Shown: positions 8,497 to 16,852, counted from the first letter of the stretch. The stretch: 49,496 nt of DNA from Methanothermobacter sp049720995 (GCF_049720995.1 NZ_JBNASF010000012.1:1-49496); one strand, 5' to 3'. A program made the numbers and translations. The notes: generated by a model not told the origin, from the sequence alone.

Positions 8497-9573
8497 TCAC
8501 GGTTCAGCCCCGTAGAATTTCCTCTGGAAGTAGAGTGCCACGTTGACAAGACTTATCAGCACGGGCACCTCTATGAGTGGTCCCACCACAGCTGCGAACG
8601 CCACACCGGACCCTATTCCGAAGACAGCCACGGCAACCGCTATTGCGAGTTCAAAGTTGTTACTTGCAGCTGTAAAGGAAATGGCACAGGACTTTGAGTA
8701 GTCGGCCCCCACCCGGTACGCCAGGAGGAAACTTATCAGGAACATGAACACGAAGTACAGGAGGAGTGGTATGGCGATCAGAACAACATCAAATGGTATC
8801 TGGATTATATAGTCCCCCTTCAGGCTGAACATCACCACGATGGTGAAGAGGAGTGCTATAAGTGTCACAGGGCTTATCCTGGGGATGAACTTACCATCAT
8901 ACCATTCAGCCCCCATCCTCCCCCTTAGGATGTACCTTGTCAGAAATCCTCCAATGAAGGGTATTCCAAGGTATATGAAGACACTCTTTGCTATTTCCAC
9001 TATGCTGATGTCCACGGCACTCCCCTGAACACCGAAAAGTGGCGGAAGCACTGTGATGAATAGCCATGCGTAGACACTGTAGAATAAAACCTGGAAGATG
9101 CTGTTGAACGCCACAAGACCGGCGGCATACTCCCTGTCACCCCTGGCCAGCTCATTCCAGACTATCACCATGGCGATGCACCTTGCAAGTCCTATTAGTA
9201 TGAGTCCGACCATGTATTCAGGGTGGTCACGTAGGAAGACAATGGCAAGGATGAACATCAGTAGGGGTCCAATGATCCAGTTCTGGAAGAGTGAGAGTCC
9301 AAGCACCCTGAAGTTTCTGAACACATCCGGGAGATCCTCATAGCGGACCTTTGCAAGTGGGGGATACATCATCAGTATGAGTCCAATGGCAATGGGAAGA
9401 CTTGTTGTATCCACCTGGAACATGTTTACGAGTCCCCGGAACTGGGGGAAAAGGTAACCTATTGAAACACCGGCTGCCATTGCAAGGAAAATCCAGAGTG
9501 TAAGATATTTATCGAGAAATCCCAGTCTTGATGGGCAGATATCCCCTTCTAAACTGCAAGAATCTTCTCTCAA
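8497..9573 (-). CDS. acr3: ACR3-type arsenite efflux permease
   Basis: 358 residues with about ten hydrophobic helices. It exports As(III) (and possibly Sb(III)) from the cell using the proton gradient. Family marks: 'GLILMMYPPLAKVRYEDLP', 'QNWIIGPLLMFILA' and the conserved Cys in 'GLARCIAMVIVWNELARGD', which is needed for transport in ACR3 proteins. Start is TTG at 9573 with GGAGGGAT upstream, overlapping the arsR stop (TTGA), so arsR and acr3 are translationally coupled. The N-terminus carries two extra cysteines (C6, C12) before the first helix. Confidence 0.93.
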   Translation of the reverse strand: MREDSCSLEGDICPSRLGFLDKYLTLWIFLAMAAGVSIGYLFPQFRGLVNMFQVDTTSLPIAIGLILMMYPPLAKVRYEDLPDVFRNFRVLGLSLFQNWIIGPLLMFILAIVFLRDHPEYMVGLILIGLARCIAMVIVWNELARGDREYAAGLVAFNSIFQVLFYSVYAWLFITVLPPLFGVQGSAVDISIVEIAKSVFIYLGIPFIGGFLTRYILRGRMGAEWYDGKFIPRISPVTLIALLFTIVVMFSLKGDYIIQIPFDVVLIAIPLLLYFVFMFLISFLLAYRVGADYSKSCAISFTAASNNFELAIAVAVAVFGIGSGVAFAAVVGPLIEVPVLISLVNVALYFQRKFYGAEP

Positions 9574-9926
9574 GAGATCCCTCCTTTATTTATGAGTTGA
9601 TTTATCATTGATGGGAGTTCTTCATTGCCAAGACTGTAGTGAACCCAGACACCGCGCTTCTCTGCTTTCAGAAATCCTGCTCTCTTCAGTATGTTGAGGT
9701 GATGTGAAATGGTTGGCTGAGGTTTTTCAAGGGCAGCCATTATTTCACAGACGCAGAGCTCACCCTCAGAGAGGAGGTGCACTATACGCAGTCTGGTCGG
9801 GTCTGCCAGGGCCTTCAGGGCTTCCGCGGCCCTGCTTATTTCACCATCATCAGGCAGCCCTGCCAGCCTCTTATTCAGTTCCTGGAGCTGCTCGGGTGTC
9901 GGTCTGTCACTGTTGCATGAATTCAT
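9570..9926 (-). CDS. arsR: ArsR-family metalloregulator
   Basis: 118 residues, winged helix-turn-helix. Core: 'EALKALADPTRLRIVHLLSEGELCVCEIMAAL', then the recognition helix 'QPTISHHLNILKRAGFL' and the wing 'KRGVWVHYSLG'. The 'ELCVCEI' motif is the As(III)-binding site of classical ArsR repressors; binding releases the operator. It sits directly upstream of, and overlaps, the arsenite pump gene, so it most likely represses this operon. ATG at 9926, 9 bp after the universal stress protein gene. Confidence 0.93.
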   Translation of the reverse strand: MNSCNSDRPTPEQLQELNKRLAGLPDDGEISRAAEALKALADPTRLRIVHLLSEGELCVCEIMAALEKPQPTISHHLNILKRAGFLKAEKRGVWVHYSLGNEELPSMINQLINKGGIS

Positions 9927-9935
9927 TGTAACTAC

Positions 9936-10385
9936 CTAACATTCAAGTTTCTGACTGTGGACCACAAGCACAGGCACCCTTGCGTGTCTCACAACCTTCT
10001 CTGAGACACTTCCAAGGAGGAACCTTTCAAGGGCATGCTTTCCTGATGCCCCAACAACTATGAGATCCACATCTTCTTCATCAGCAACTTTCAGGATTGT
10101 TTCTGCGGGTGAACCATCCACCATCATCCTGTGAACCTTCACGGGACTCTCAAGACTCATGGCAAGGTCCTCCACCTTCTGGAGGGCTTCCTCTGATTCC
10201 CTCCTGAAGAGTTCTGTAACCTTCCTTGTCAGTTCCTCCACGGGTAGATTATCCAGGGAATAGGTCTCTGTAACCGTCAGTGCCACGAGTTCAGCCTTGT
10301 TCTGTTCTGCGGTTTCTATGGCGTATCTTGCAGCCTGCATTGAACAGTCTGATCCATCAGTTGCAAGCAATATCTTTCTGTACAA
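9936..10385 (-). CDS. Universal stress protein (UspA family)
   Basis: 149 residues, single UspA domain. The N-terminus 'KILLATDGSDCS' and the C-terminal nucleotide motif 'VGASGKHALERFLLGSVSEKV' (G-2x-G-9x-G-S) mark an ATP-binding type. Role of the family: stress-linked nucleotide-binding regulators of unclear target. Start is TTG at 10385, supported by GGAGGCGATAAC directly upstream. It lies 9 bp before arsR and may share its transcript, linking it to metalloid stress (inference). Confidence 0.9.
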   Translation of the reverse strand: MYRKILLATDGSDCSMQAARYAIETAEQNKAELVALTVTETYSLDNLPVEELTRKVTELFRRESEEALQKVEDLAMSLESPVKVHRMMVDGSPAETILKVADEEDVDLIVVGASGKHALERFLLGSVSEKVVRHARVPVLVVHSQKLEC

Positions 10386-10396
10386 GTTATCGCCTC

Positions 10397-10657
10397 CTAA
10401 ATTATTCCAGAATATTCATTGAATTGATTCTCATTGAAGGGACGGGAATGAAGCATACCCCGATCGTACCTGTTACTGGTGGTATCATACCTGGAATACC
10501 TCCCAGTGAGCATCCCATGGGCTGTTGTTTTACCCGCCCCATTTGGCCCGATGAACCCGAATATTTCACCCTCATTAACACTGAAGCTGATGTTATCCAC
10601 GGCCACCAGATCGCCAAATTTCTTGCTCAGACCCTCAACCTCAAGCACCAATTGCAT
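10397..10657 (-). pseudogene. Remnant of an ABC transporter ATP-binding protein
   Basis: The reading frame starts well: 'LEVEGLSKKFGDLVAVDNISF', then the Walker A 'GPNGAGKTT' and 'MLTG'. After that the homology moves to the next frame, where 'PPVTGTIGV' and 'PSMRINSMNILE' resemble the usual continuation (about 10400-10500). Q-loop, signature, Walker B and switch His are all missing, and no permease gene is adjacent. So it is a frameshifted 5' fragment of a multidrug-type ABC ATPase gene, not a working protein. It sits tightly between the ProC-like gene (TGA then ATG) and the universal stress protein gene. Confidence 0.82.
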
Positions 10658-11410
10658 TCACTCCTTAAGACTCCTGTAGAGTGACCTGAGCTTCTCATGG
10701 TAAATGGCTCTTATATCATCCTCAGAGTCCTTCAGCGGCTTCACAGGTATGAGGTCCATGACATCATCTGATTTACTGTAAGTGTAGAGGGCCTCCACTG
10801 CACCAGCAGCCATTGAGTGCACGGCGGCTGCCGCCTCCTGGGAGTCCATACCGAACTCCATACCCAGCACCTCCAGTTCACGCAGCTGGAACCACAGATA
10901 GGTTGGTCCCATGGCGGTTATAACGGCGTATGCCTCCAGTTCATCCTCTGAAACCTCCGGGAATTCACCCAGGGGTTCAAATATTGAGCGCAGTGTTTTC
11001 CTGTCGGTTTCTGTGAGTTCATCTGCCGGGCTGAATGGGTTGTATCCCCTGTTAACAATTGAGGGGGCGTTTGGTATCACCCTTACAACCCGCTGGTGGC
11101 TGAGGGCCTCCTGTATTTCATGTATGCTTATCCGGGGGGCCAGGGAAACCACAATGGACCGGGGGTCAGGGGACTCCATCATCTCAAGCAGGTCCCTGAG
11201 GATTGGGGGATGCACTGCAAGGAATATCACATCCCCATCAATGTTCATACAGTCCTGTGATGTTTCAACCCCGAATTCATCTTCAATGGTTCTGAGGGCG
11301 TCCTCATCAGGGTCGCATACGGTCACATTCCCTGGAAGCTCATCTGCCCTTTTGAGGCCCCCGAGGATTATCCTCACGACCCTTCCACCGCCCAGGAATG
11401 ATATCCTCAT
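10658..11410 (-). CDS. ProC-like NADP-binding dehydrogenase (divergent)
   Basis: 250 residues from ATG 11410; an upstream GTG at 11419 overlaps the previous stop and is possible. The N-terminal Rossmann fold is 'RISFLGGGRVVRIILGG' and the pattern up to 'VVRVIPNAPSIVNRGYNPF' matches pyrroline-5-carboxylate reductase (ProC). The C-terminal catalytic part differs: the usual Ser-Gly-Ser-Gly-Pro segment is 'TAMGPTYLW' and the usual 'TPGGTT' end is missing. It may thus not reduce P5C; substrate unknown. Co-transcribed with the small zinc protein upstream. Confidence 0.8.
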   Translation of the reverse strand: MRISFLGGGRVVRIILGGLKRADELPGNVTVCDPDEDALRTIEDEFGVETSQDCMNIDGDVIFLAVHPPILRDLLEMMESPDPRSIVVSLAPRISIHEIQEALSHQRVVRVIPNAPSIVNRGYNPFSPADELTETDRKTLRSIFEPLGEFPEVSEDELEAYAVITAMGPTYLWFQLRELEVLGMEFGMDSQEAAAAVHSMAAGAVEALYTYSKSDDVMDLIPVKPLKDSEDDIRAIYHEKLRSLYRSLKE

Positions 11411-11415
11411 TGCTA

Positions 11416-11613
11416 TCACTTCATTTTTTTCTCACAGTCCATGCAGTATTCGGTGTCTCTGTCAGTTTTGAACAGTTTACCGCAGCCCTTGCAGTTGACG
11501 TATCTTAAACCTGACTTCTTCTTCTCAAGTATGCCTGTCTGGCAGGCACATGCCCTTGAGGAGATCATTGCCTTTATCTTTCCCTCAAAACCCTTTTCCT
11601 CATCCTTAACCAT
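11416..11613 (-). CDS. Small zinc-ribbon protein
   Basis: 65 residues from ATG 11613, chosen because GGTGAT lies 4-5 bp upstream; an in-frame ATG at 11625 has no such site. Six cysteines: 'RACACQTG', 'NCKGCGKLF' and 'EYCMDCEKK'. The last four form a likely C4 zinc ribbon like those of small archaeal nucleic-acid or redox proteins. No known family is recognised. It overlaps the start region of the ProC-like gene and lies next to the thioredoxin-like gene on the same strand. Confidence 0.7.
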   Translation of the reverse strand: MVKDEEKGFEGKIKAMISSRACACQTGILEKKKSGLRYVNCKGCGKLFKTDRDTEYCMDCEKKMK

Positions 11614-11634
11614 TATTATCACCATAAAATGTGA

Positions 11635-11865
11635 TCAGGAGAGGATCTTCATGATCTCCTCCTTTGAGGCGACCCTCCCCATTATTTTGAGTTCACCATC
11701 AACTGCAAGTCCTGGAAGGGCTGTGAGTCCTGCTTCCAGGATCTGATCCATTTCCTTTATCTTTTCAAATTCAGCATCGATTCCAAGTTCCTTAACAGCC
11801 TCTCTGGCGTTTTTTTCCAGCATCTGGCAGTTTGCACATCCTGTACCGTATATCTGTATCTTCAT
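11635..11865 (-). CDS. Thioredoxin-like redox-active disulfide protein
   Basis: 76 residues, a minimal thioredoxin fold. The active site is 'GTGCANCQMLEK' (CANC), and the cis-Pro is in 'TALPGLAVDGELKIMGRV'. It matches the small archaeal 'redox-active disulfide protein 2' group, of which M. thermautotrophicus MTH895 has a known structure (recalled). ATG 11865 is chosen because GAGAGGTGA precedes it. It follows the ArsP-type permease gene on the same strand; this pairing is common and suggests that the protein serves the permease (inference). Confidence 0.88.
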   Translation of the reverse strand: MKIQIYGTGCANCQMLEKNAREAVKELGIDAEFEKIKEMDQILEAGLTALPGLAVDGELKIMGRVASKEEIMKILS

Positions 11866-11991
11866 ATTTTCACCTCTCATTGATATTCAGGTTGAACCTG
11901 TTAACATGATGGCATGATCAGGGTCCGGGTGAACATTCTGGTCACCTGAAGTTAGTTGAGTATGTGGCTTCTCAGTGTATTGTGGCCGTTT

Positions 11992-12960
11992 TTAGATTAT
12001 TATATTGAATATGTAGCCTGTCACTGTTATTGAGACCGCCAAAATTGCGATGAATGTTGCAAGGAGCTTTGGTTTCATGACCTTCCTGAGGATTATCATC
12101 TCAGGGAGTGAAAGGGCGGTTATGGACATCATGAGCGCCAGAGCAGTTCCTGCAGCCATTCCCTTTTCTATAAGGGCTGATATTAGGGGTATCGTGCCCG
12201 CGGCGTTTGAGTAGAGGGGTACACCTATGAGAACTGCCAGTGGAACTGCCAGTATATTGTCTGCACCTGCATACCTTAGCAGGAAATCTGAAGGTAGATA
12301 TCCATGTATCCACCCACCTATGGCTATCGCTATCACTATGTAGGGTGAAACACGGCGGAGTATGTCCTTCATCTCATTTTTTGCTATAATGTACCTCTCC
12401 CTGAGGCTTGGTTTTGGAAGCTCAACATCTGCAGCCCCCAGGGCCTTCATCTTCTCCAGTGTCTCGTAGACATAGTCCTCGAGTTCATTCTCCATTTTAA
12501 GTTTTCCTATGAATATTCCGCCTATAACTGCGATTATGAAACCGGATATTATATAGAATGCTGTTATCTCCCATCCGAAGAGTCCAAGAAGCAGTATTAT
12601 TGCTATCTCGTTTATCATGGGGGATGATATGAGGAATGAGAATGTTGCGCCCAGGGGAACACCCGCCTCAACGAACCCTATAAAGAGGGGTACGGCTGAA
12701 CATGAACAGAATGGTGTGATTATCCCTACAAGGGCGGCTATTAAGTTTCCAGTATATTTATGCCGTTTTTCCAGGGTCTCTTTAACCTTGTTGGGGGGTA
12801 TGTATGTCCTTATGAATGATATTACAAATATCAGGGTTGCGAGTAGTATGAATATCTTTATGGTGTCGTAGATGAAGAAATTGACGGCGCTTCCAAGGTG
12901 AGAGGCCGGTTCAAGTCCCATGAGATTGTATGTTACATAGTCTGCGAATTCCTGTAACAA
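11992..12960 (-). CDS. ArsP-type permease (DUF318 family)
   Basis: 322 residues with about eight helices. The hallmark is 'PFCSCSAVPLFIGFVEAGVP' followed by 'SFLISSPMINE', the cysteine motif of the family that includes the organoarsenical exporter ArsP. A long cytoplasmic loop (about residues 150-200) separates two halves. Substrate here is unproven: trivalent methylarsenicals or other thiol-reactive compounds. TTG start at 12960 with GGAGGT 7 bp upstream, and a box A at 13012-13020. Probably co-transcribed with the redox-active disulfide gene. Confidence 0.88.
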   Translation of the reverse strand: MLQEFADYVTYNLMGLEPASHLGSAVNFFIYDTIKIFILLATLIFVISFIRTYIPPNKVKETLEKRHKYTGNLIAALVGIITPFCSCSAVPLFIGFVEAGVPLGATFSFLISSPMINEIAIILLLGLFGWEITAFYIISGFIIAVIGGIFIGKLKMENELEDYVYETLEKMKALGAADVELPKPSLRERYIIAKNEMKDILRRVSPYIVIAIAIGGWIHGYLPSDFLLRYAGADNILAVPLAVLIGVPLYSNAAGTIPLISALIEKGMAAGTALALMMSITALSLPEMIILRKVMKPKLLATFIAILAVSITVTGYIFNIII

Positions 12961-13011
12961 CCTTTAACCTCCAATCAATATATTCAAATTTATGGATATA
13001 TTACGGGCTGC

Positions 13012-13020
13012 AGTATATAA
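13012..13020 (-). promoter_or_regulatory. Box A candidate for the permease operon
   Basis: Minus-strand TTATATACT about 55 bp upstream of the TTG start, which predicts a leader of about 30 nt carrying the GGAGGT site. Match to the archaeal box A pattern and spacing are the support. Confidence 0.5.
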
Positions 13021-13155
13021 CCTTTTCCACACATAGGGATGAGGACCTTCAGCTGACCATTCTGTAAACCTCATCCAGATACCCGAGAATCTCCCACCGG
13101 GGATTAAATTCTGACCCTGAAGCTTTCATCCCTGTCCAGGTGAAAATGAGGTTAA

Positions 13156-14091
13156 TCAGAGGAGTCTGGCACGGTCATAAACATTCTTGAGGGTCTGCAT
13201 ATCGACACTGGTGTATATCTGTGTGGTTGAGAGGTTCGAATGCCCGAGAAGCTGCTGTATGGCCCTTATATCCACTCCATTCTTGAGTAGATGGGTTGCA
13301 AATGAGTGCCTCAGAATGTGTGGAGTGACCTTCTTGTTTATACCCGCCTTCCTTGCATAGTTCTTTATCATCATCTGGACGTACCTTGGTGTCAGCGGGT
13401 CCCCGAAGCGGTTGAGGAACAGATACTCGCTTTCATGTATCCTCTTGCTGAGGTAATCCAGGAGGAGGTCCCTGGTGTTCTCATCAAAAAGAACTATGCG
13501 GTCCTTATCACCCTTACCCCTTATCCTCATGGTCCTCTCATCGGGGTCGATGTCATTGATCCTGAGGGAGACCAGTTCAGAGACCCGGAGCCCTGAGGAG
13601 TAGAGAAGTGATAGTATAAGGCGGTCACGGGTCCTTATGAATCTCTTTATGAGTGAGCCATCATCAGTCAGCTCAACGGCGTTTATGAGCCTCATCACTT
13701 CGTCCTCATTGAGGGACTTGGGGAGGGACTTGGTTCTCTTGGGAGCCTTAACCTCATCCAGACAATCTATGCCGCTGAATTCAAAGAACTTCTTAACAAC
13801 AACCGTAACAAGGTATATGTAGTTCTGTGTAACCTTTTTATCTCTCTTAAGGTACTGTATGTACCTCTTAAATGACCTTAGAACCCTCCTTTCGTCATAG
13901 AGGTCATCCTCATTCATCAGGAATTCATAAAAATTTTTAACGATTGATTTGTAGGTTTTTATGGTGTTTGGCGAATAATTCCTGATTTCAAGTTCAACGA
14001 GATAATCTTCAATGAGTTCTGGAAAATCGTAACGCTCAAGAAGACCCTGCCTTTTCTCTGACTCCCTCTTCATATTCATGGTATCTACCAT
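13156..14091 (-). CDS. xerA: XerA-type tyrosine recombinase
   Basis: 311 residues. The N-terminal SAM-like core-binding domain is 'DYLVELEIRNYSPNTIKTYKS'. The catalytic domain has Arg in 'SSGLRVSELVSL', His-x-x-Arg in 'HILRHSFATHLL', His in 'LLGHSNLSTT' and the nucleophile Tyr in 'TQIYTSVD'. Archaeal XerA resolves chromosome dimers at dif. Nothing mobile surrounds it, and it sits in a housekeeping replication-gene cluster, so a chromosomal role is likelier than phage integration. ATG at 14091 has a weak ribosome site; in-frame ATGs follow 12 and 18 bp later. Confidence 0.92.
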   Translation of the reverse strand: MVDTMNMKRESEKRQGLLERYDFPELIEDYLVELEIRNYSPNTIKTYKSIVKNFYEFLMNEDDLYDERRVLRSFKRYIQYLKRDKKVTQNYIYLVTVVVKKFFEFSGIDCLDEVKAPKRTKSLPKSLNEDEVMRLINAVELTDDGSLIKRFIRTRDRLILSLLYSSGLRVSELVSLRINDIDPDERTMRIRGKGDKDRIVLFDENTRDLLLDYLSKRIHESEYLFLNRFGDPLTPRYVQMMIKNYARKAGINKKVTPHILRHSFATHLLKNGVDIRAIQQLLGHSNLSTTQIYTSVDMQTLKNVYDRARLL

Positions 14092-14101
14092 AAATATCCA
14101 C

Positions 14102-14185
14102 TTAAATCTTGCGGATCATGTACTCACTGCTGTGCCTGATGCTGAGGGGTATCATACGGTGTGATCTCCGGCTTCCTGAGTTCAC
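14102..14185 (-). CDS. Possible 27-residue bridging peptide
   Basis: A GTG at 14185 overlaps the stop of the LonB-like gene in the GTGA form typical of coupled genes, with GGAG 6 bp upstream. It reads 27 codons to a TAA 10 bp before the xerA ATG. The product is basic (RRSHR, RHSS). It fills the gap between two co-directional genes. No homologue is known to me, and an open frame of this length can occur by chance. Confidence 0.22.
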   Translation of the reverse strand: MNSGSRRSHRMIPLSIRHSSEYMIRKI

Positions 14186-15702
14186 ATGTAGCTCCGGTCT
14201 ATGTTCTCACTGTTATAACCCTGATGGGACATCCTCTGTGAACTTGAGAGGTCCTTCTCAAGAGCCTTCTCATAGCTCTTGTACCTCTTGAGGATCTGGT
14301 CCTCAATGGAAACAGCCTTCCTTATCGCAACCTCCATGTGCTTGGTCTCGATGTAGTCGCTACCATCCATCACGGCAAGGTCCCCGGCCATTCTCACAAC
14401 ACCACCCAGGTCCCTGAGGCGGAGTGTGAGGGCATCATCCACATCATCAACGGCCCTGGCCCTTCTCCTTGCCTCCTCAATAAGGAGTTCCACAGCGGCA
14501 GCCCGTGCATGGGGTATCTTTCCATCAAGTTCTATCTCCTGTGCAACGAACTGCGCGATTTTTGCCCTGTTCTCATCGGTATCCGGCATGGTGGTATTCA
14601 GGAGAAGCTCATAGCCCTCGCCCTGAACCCTTGAGCGAAGAGGTGGGAGTATGTACTGGAGATCCGCGATGTTACAGGCTCCCACAAATATGAAGTCACA
14701 GGGGACCTCATCAACCTTAACGGAACTCCCGGCGCTCTGGGGGTTCCTGCCAACTATGGGAAATGTCTTATCCTGCATGGCAGTGAATATGAACCTCTGA
14801 AGACCGGCTATATGGACTATCTCGTCTATGAAGAGCACACCCTCATGGGCCTCGTGGATTGCCCCGGGAACCACACGTTCATAGGGCTGGGAACCCAGGT
14901 CAGGGTGTCCCCCATAGGGGTCATGGCGGACATCACCCAGGAGTTCGGTTTCACTCGCCCCTGTGGCCTGAATGAAGGTTTTTCTCTCAAGGGGGACTAT
15001 GACATTTCTGGGTTTCTCTTCAACCATCTGTCTCCTCTTTTCAAGGGCTCTCTGATCAAGGACCTTGATGCTGTCTCCGCCAACCCTCTCGTATATCACA
15101 ACCTCCTCAACACCATCCATGATCCTGGTGGTTGTGACCCTCTTCTGGGGAACGCTGAGGCTCCCTGAACTCATCTCGAACATTCCAAGGAGGTCTCCGA
15201 TGTGCTTCCTCCTTGCCTTAATATGGGAAAACTTATCACCGCCACATTTTGGGCAGATGCTGTTGTAGGCGCTGCTGTACTCGCCGCAGTGTATGCACTT
15301 GAAGCCCAGGCGTTCCGCAACAGCCTCAGGGACACTATGGGGGTCTATGAGTTCCCCCTCAGCCCTTTCAATCTCAAGGATTTCATCCTCTATTTCCTTC
15401 CGGTTTTTAACCTCAACGAATGGTCTTTCAGGCCTTTCAGGGTTATGGACTACTGTTATTTCCTCTGATGGTTCAGGGAGGTGAAATGATATTGCCTGGG
15501 CAAGCAGGGACTTTCCTATACCTGGCGGCCCCACGAGAAGGAGGTGCCGCCTCTGCTTTGCAGCTATCTTTATCATGGGCATGACGTCCTCATGCCCTAT
15601 GACCCTCTCAAGGGGGTCTTCAGGTATCTTAACGTCTTCTGTTGTGTTTATATCCTTCAGGTACTCACGGTTCATGTCGACATACATTTTTATGCCTTCC
15701 AT
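14182..15702 (-). CDS. LonB-like AAA+ ATPase without a protease domain
   Basis: 506 residues. Walker A 'LLLVGPPGIGKSLLAQAI' near 55-72, Walker B 'EGVLFIDEI', then 'TAMQDKTFPIVGR', 'VPCDFIFVGACN' and the arginine finger region 'LPPLRSRVQGEG', all as in archaeal LonB. Between Walker A and B there is an inserted C4 zinc site, 'CIHCGEYSS...CPKCGG'. The C-terminus stops after the AAA lid domain: no Lon peptidase Ser-Lys domain, and no membrane anchor is visible. So it is an ATPase that probably remodels a protein or nucleic-acid partner. It starts 4 bp after dnaG ends. Confidence 0.88.
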   Translation of the reverse strand: MEGIKMYVDMNREYLKDINTTEDVKIPEDPLERVIGHEDVMPMIKIAAKQRRHLLLVGPPGIGKSLLAQAISFHLPEPSEEITVVHNPERPERPFVEVKNRKEIEDEILEIERAEGELIDPHSVPEAVAERLGFKCIHCGEYSSAYNSICPKCGGDKFSHIKARRKHIGDLLGMFEMSSGSLSVPQKRVTTTRIMDGVEEVVIYERVGGDSIKVLDQRALEKRRQMVEEKPRNVIVPLERKTFIQATGASETELLGDVRHDPYGGHPDLGSQPYERVVPGAIHEAHEGVLFIDEIVHIAGLQRFIFTAMQDKTFPIVGRNPQSAGSSVKVDEVPCDFIFVGACNIADLQYILPPLRSRVQGEGYELLLNTTMPDTDENRAKIAQFVAQEIELDGKIPHARAAAVELLIEEARRRARAVDDVDDALTLRLRDLGGVVRMAGDLAVMDGSDYIETKHMEVAIRKAVSIEDQILKRYKSYEKALEKDLSSSQRMSHQGYNSENIDRSYM

Positions 15703-15706
15703 GGGT

Positions 15707-16852
15707 TCAGGTGTGGCCTGTTATGAGTTTGAGGTTGTGGGGTTTCTTGACAATGTCCCCGCTTCTCACAGCCACAAGGTATCTGAGCCCCTTTTCAAAG
15801 GAAAGGTCCACGAGGCGCTGTGTTATCACACCATCAAAGACCACAGCGTAGGGGTGATTGTTGGCGCGACTTAGTTCATCGTAGAGGTTCTCCACCTTGA
15901 CCTCCTTCAGTATGTTGAGGGCGTCATCGAGTATCTCGGCATTTCCTGTCCCCTCAAGTTCCTTCAGGATATTCCGGAGGAGCACCATCTTGTCCTCTGA
16001 TTTCTTCTTCTCCTTCTGCATCCCCAGGTCATGGTAGAACTGCTCAACAGGCACCTTGTTTCTGAGGGCCATCATGATCTCATCCTTCTCAAGGTCCTCC
16101 ACCTCCTTGCCCTTGGGTGCCCTTGTGACGTAGTCTATATCCCCCACCTGGAGGAGCTCCTTGAGGATCAGTTCCCCGCCCCTGTCACCATCGACAAAGG
16201 CTGTGACCGTTTTCTTCTTTGTGAGCTCTGCAACGGTTTTTGGCACACTGACCCCTTCAACTGCGATGGCGTTCTTTATACCGTACTTGAGGAGGTTGAG
16301 GACGTCGGATCTTCCCTCCACAACAAGTATGGCGTCTGAGGTCTCAACGTTGGGTCCTGCTGGAAGCTTTTCATCACCATACTCTGTGATTTCATGGACC
16401 CTCATGGCCTCCTTGACCTCTTCGATCATTCTGAGGCTTTCAGGGGTCACTTCCTCCATCATGCTGGCGTATATCTCCTTGGCCCTCTCAACTACCCTTT
16501 TACGTTTAACCGCACGGACGTCCTCAACCTTTGTGACCTGTATGTAGGCCTCACATGGTCCGACACGGTTTATTGTTTCAAGGGAAGCTGCAAGTATGGC
16601 GGTTTCAACACGGTCAAGGCTTGATGGGATGATTATCTCCCCCTTTGATTTACCACCCCTTGATGTGATGTTGACCTTGATCCTGCCGATTCTACCTGTC
16701 TTCTGGAGTTCCCTGAGATCCAGGTCATTGCTGAGAAGACCTTCAGTCTGTCCGAATATTGCCCCAACAACGTCAGGTTTCTCAACGATTCCGTTAGCAT
16801 TAATTTGAGCGTGAATGAGGTATTTGGTTGTACTTATTTCTTCTTTTCCCAT
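15707..16852 (-). CDS. dnaG: Archaeal DnaG primase-like protein
   Basis: 381 residues. N-terminal archaeal DnaG region 'YLIHAQINANGIVEKPDVVGAIFGQTEGLL'-type pattern, then the toprim domain near 170-260: 'AILVVEGRSDVLNLL' (catalytic Glu) and 'TVTAFVDGDRGGEL' (DGD). Archaeal DnaG can make RNA primers and is also found as a subunit of the exosome, where it helps bind poly(A)-rich RNA. ATG 16852 with GGAGGGTTTAC directly upstream. It heads the pair with the LonB-like ATPase and follows a second toprim gene. Confidence 0.94.
   Translation of the reverse strand: MGKEEISTTKYLIHAQINANGIVEKPDVVGAIFGQTEGLLSNDLDLRELQKTGRIGRIKVNITSRGGKSKGEIIIPSSLDRVETAILAASLETINRVGPCEAYIQVTKVEDVRAVKRKRVVERAKEIYASMMEEVTPESLRMIEEVKEAMRVHEITEYGDEKLPAGPNVETSDAILVVEGRSDVLNLLKYGIKNAIAVEGVSVPKTVAELTKKKTVTAFVDGDRGGELILKELLQVGDIDYVTRAPKGKEVEDLEKDEIMMALRNKVPVEQFYHDLGMQKEKKKSEDKMVLLRNILKELEGTGNAEILDDALNILKEVKVENLYDELSRANNHPYAVVFDGVITQRLVDLSFEKGLRYLVAVRSGDIVKKPHNLKLITGHT

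Noticed and set aside
13049..13129. 26-codon open frame (minus strand) between the permease and xerA genes
   Set aside because: It has a GGACAGGG before its ATG and a protein-like sequence, but it is too short and isolated to support as a gene.
13156..14091. Recombinase as sign of an integrated element
   Set aside because: No attachment repeats, tRNA target or phage/plasmid genes around it; the neighbours are housekeeping genes, so chromosomal XerA is more likely.
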